A stretch of DNA of 40,868 nt. Source: an uncultured Clostridia bacterium (GTDB lineage Bacteria; Bacillota; Clostridia; Christensenellales; UBA1242). Of this stretch, positions 40,506-40,868 are shown piece by piece. The stretch spans positions 1 through 40,868 of the forward strand of contig CAKVMD010000010.1 of NCBI GenBank assembly GCA_934771475.1. The letters run 5' to 3'. Positions within the stretch are counted from its first letter, which is position 1. Each line of letters starts with the position of its first letter. The notes beneath the pieces are model-generated. The model was not told the DNA's origin, did not search any database, and saw only the letters and a program-made list of their open reading frames with translations. The position numbers were made by a program, and so were the translations under genes.

Positions 40506-40868
40506 AAATTACCTCTTTTGTTTTGTTAGTATAACATTTATGTCGAATTTTAGCAATTATTTTGTTAATTGTTTCGTTTTTTCGACAAATTTCATAAAAA
40601 TAGGGCTTTTTTTAATTTATTTTTTGCAAAAGTTCCTAAAAAAATAGAAAACCCCTGGGGCTGGCGCGACAAAAGTGTGCAGGTGAAAAAATGATGAGCG
40701 CTGTTTGAGCGTTATTATTGCACGGATTATAAATTATAGGAAGTAAATTTTAACAAGTTTAAAATTTGTGCTACGCACCTGCAAAGCAACATCTTTGCGC
40801 TTCCAATTTGGATTATCATCAGTTGCTGGCAAGTATCCCTACGGGCTGTTTGCCGACAACTTCCGATA
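40506..40868. other. Intergenic end region with Spo0A-like boxes and several inverted repeats
   Basis: No gene is supported. Two TGTCGAA heptamers in opposite orientation lie at 40541-40547 and 40581-40587, in front of the YwaF-like gene. Further right are inverted repeats at 40745-40767 (AAATTTTAA...TTAAAATTT), 40678-40685 with 40776-40783 (TGCAGGTG...CACCTGCA), 40781-40798 (GCAAAG...CTTTGC) and 40821-40861 (AGTTG-GGCAA...TTGCC-CAACT). The last is richer in G+C than its surroundings. Confidence 0.55.
40541..40587. promoter_or_regulatory. Pair of inverted Spo0A-box-like heptamers before the YwaF-YhhN operon
   Basis: TGTCGAA at 40541-40547 and its reverse complement TTCGACA at 40581-40587, starting 40 bases apart, 36 and 76 bases upstream of the ATG at 40505. 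Two boxes in one promoter region are less likely to be chance than the single ones elsewhere in the window. Confidence 0.45.

Noticed and set aside
40800..40868. Start of a forward protein-coding gene (frame reading AGKYPYGLFADNFR)
   Set aside because: The frame has no start codon or ribosome site in the window, and the segment is better explained as an imperfect palindrome. The sequence beyond the edge would decide.

Overview
The window looks like chromosome from a low-GC, Gram-positive anaerobe of the Clostridia (Bacillota), probably an uncultured gut lineage. The evidence is the AT-rich composition, Shine-Dalgarno-led genes, AddAB instead of RecBCD, a PflB/PflA pair, a Spo0A-type response regulator, lipoproteins with Gram-positive lipoboxes, and a BspA-type leucine-rich-repeat surface protein. 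I cannot name the species from the sequence.

Bases 1 to about 5682 are the right part of an integrated element of filamentous-phage (inovirus) type. It carries a Zot/pI-like morphogenesis ATPase, a noncoding region packed with stem-loops that looks like the single-strand replication origin, a HUH rolling-circle initiator of the G2P kind, and a tightly packed string of small unknown genes ending in a terminator. It abuts the 3' half of a tRNA-Leu gene with no 5' half, which marks one attachment-site junction. The coat genes, any integrase and the intact tRNA must lie left of the window.

Bases 6400-12330 hold a fusion of a P-loop kinase to a Ham1-like NTP pyrophosphatase, a small membrane protein with a short-chain dehydrogenase, and the 909-residue leucine-rich-repeat surface protein. 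Bases 12330-23520 hold an unknown reverse-strand gene, a protein with two Myb/SANT-like repeats, the addB-addA recombination nuclease operon, and a 931-residue membrane protein whose tail carries four AT-hooks and lies behind an extremely A/T-rich leader. Bases 24000-28560 hold pflB-pflA, a tandem pair of unknown paralogues with homogenised 3' halves, and a reverse-strand tRNA-Met.

Bases 28700-32770 hold yqeY, a metallophosphoesterase, a propeller-like lipoprotein and two dispersed unknown paralogues. From about 32970 most genes are on the reverse strand: an unknown protein, a stand-alone Smr domain, a Spo0A homologue with Glu at the phosphorylation site, a beta-helix lipoprotein, an ITP/XTP phosphatase, and an overlapping pair resembling YhhN (lysoplasmalogenase) and YwaF/TMEM164 (acyltransferase). 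glnS is on the forward strand among them. Several intergenic regions carry Spo0A-box-like TGTCGAA heptamers.

The most interesting candidates are the membrane-tethered AT-hook protein, the YhhN-YwaF pair, the Spo0A variant, the inovirus-like element and the half-homogenised tandem paralogues. All functional statements come from reading motifs by eye; no database search was run.
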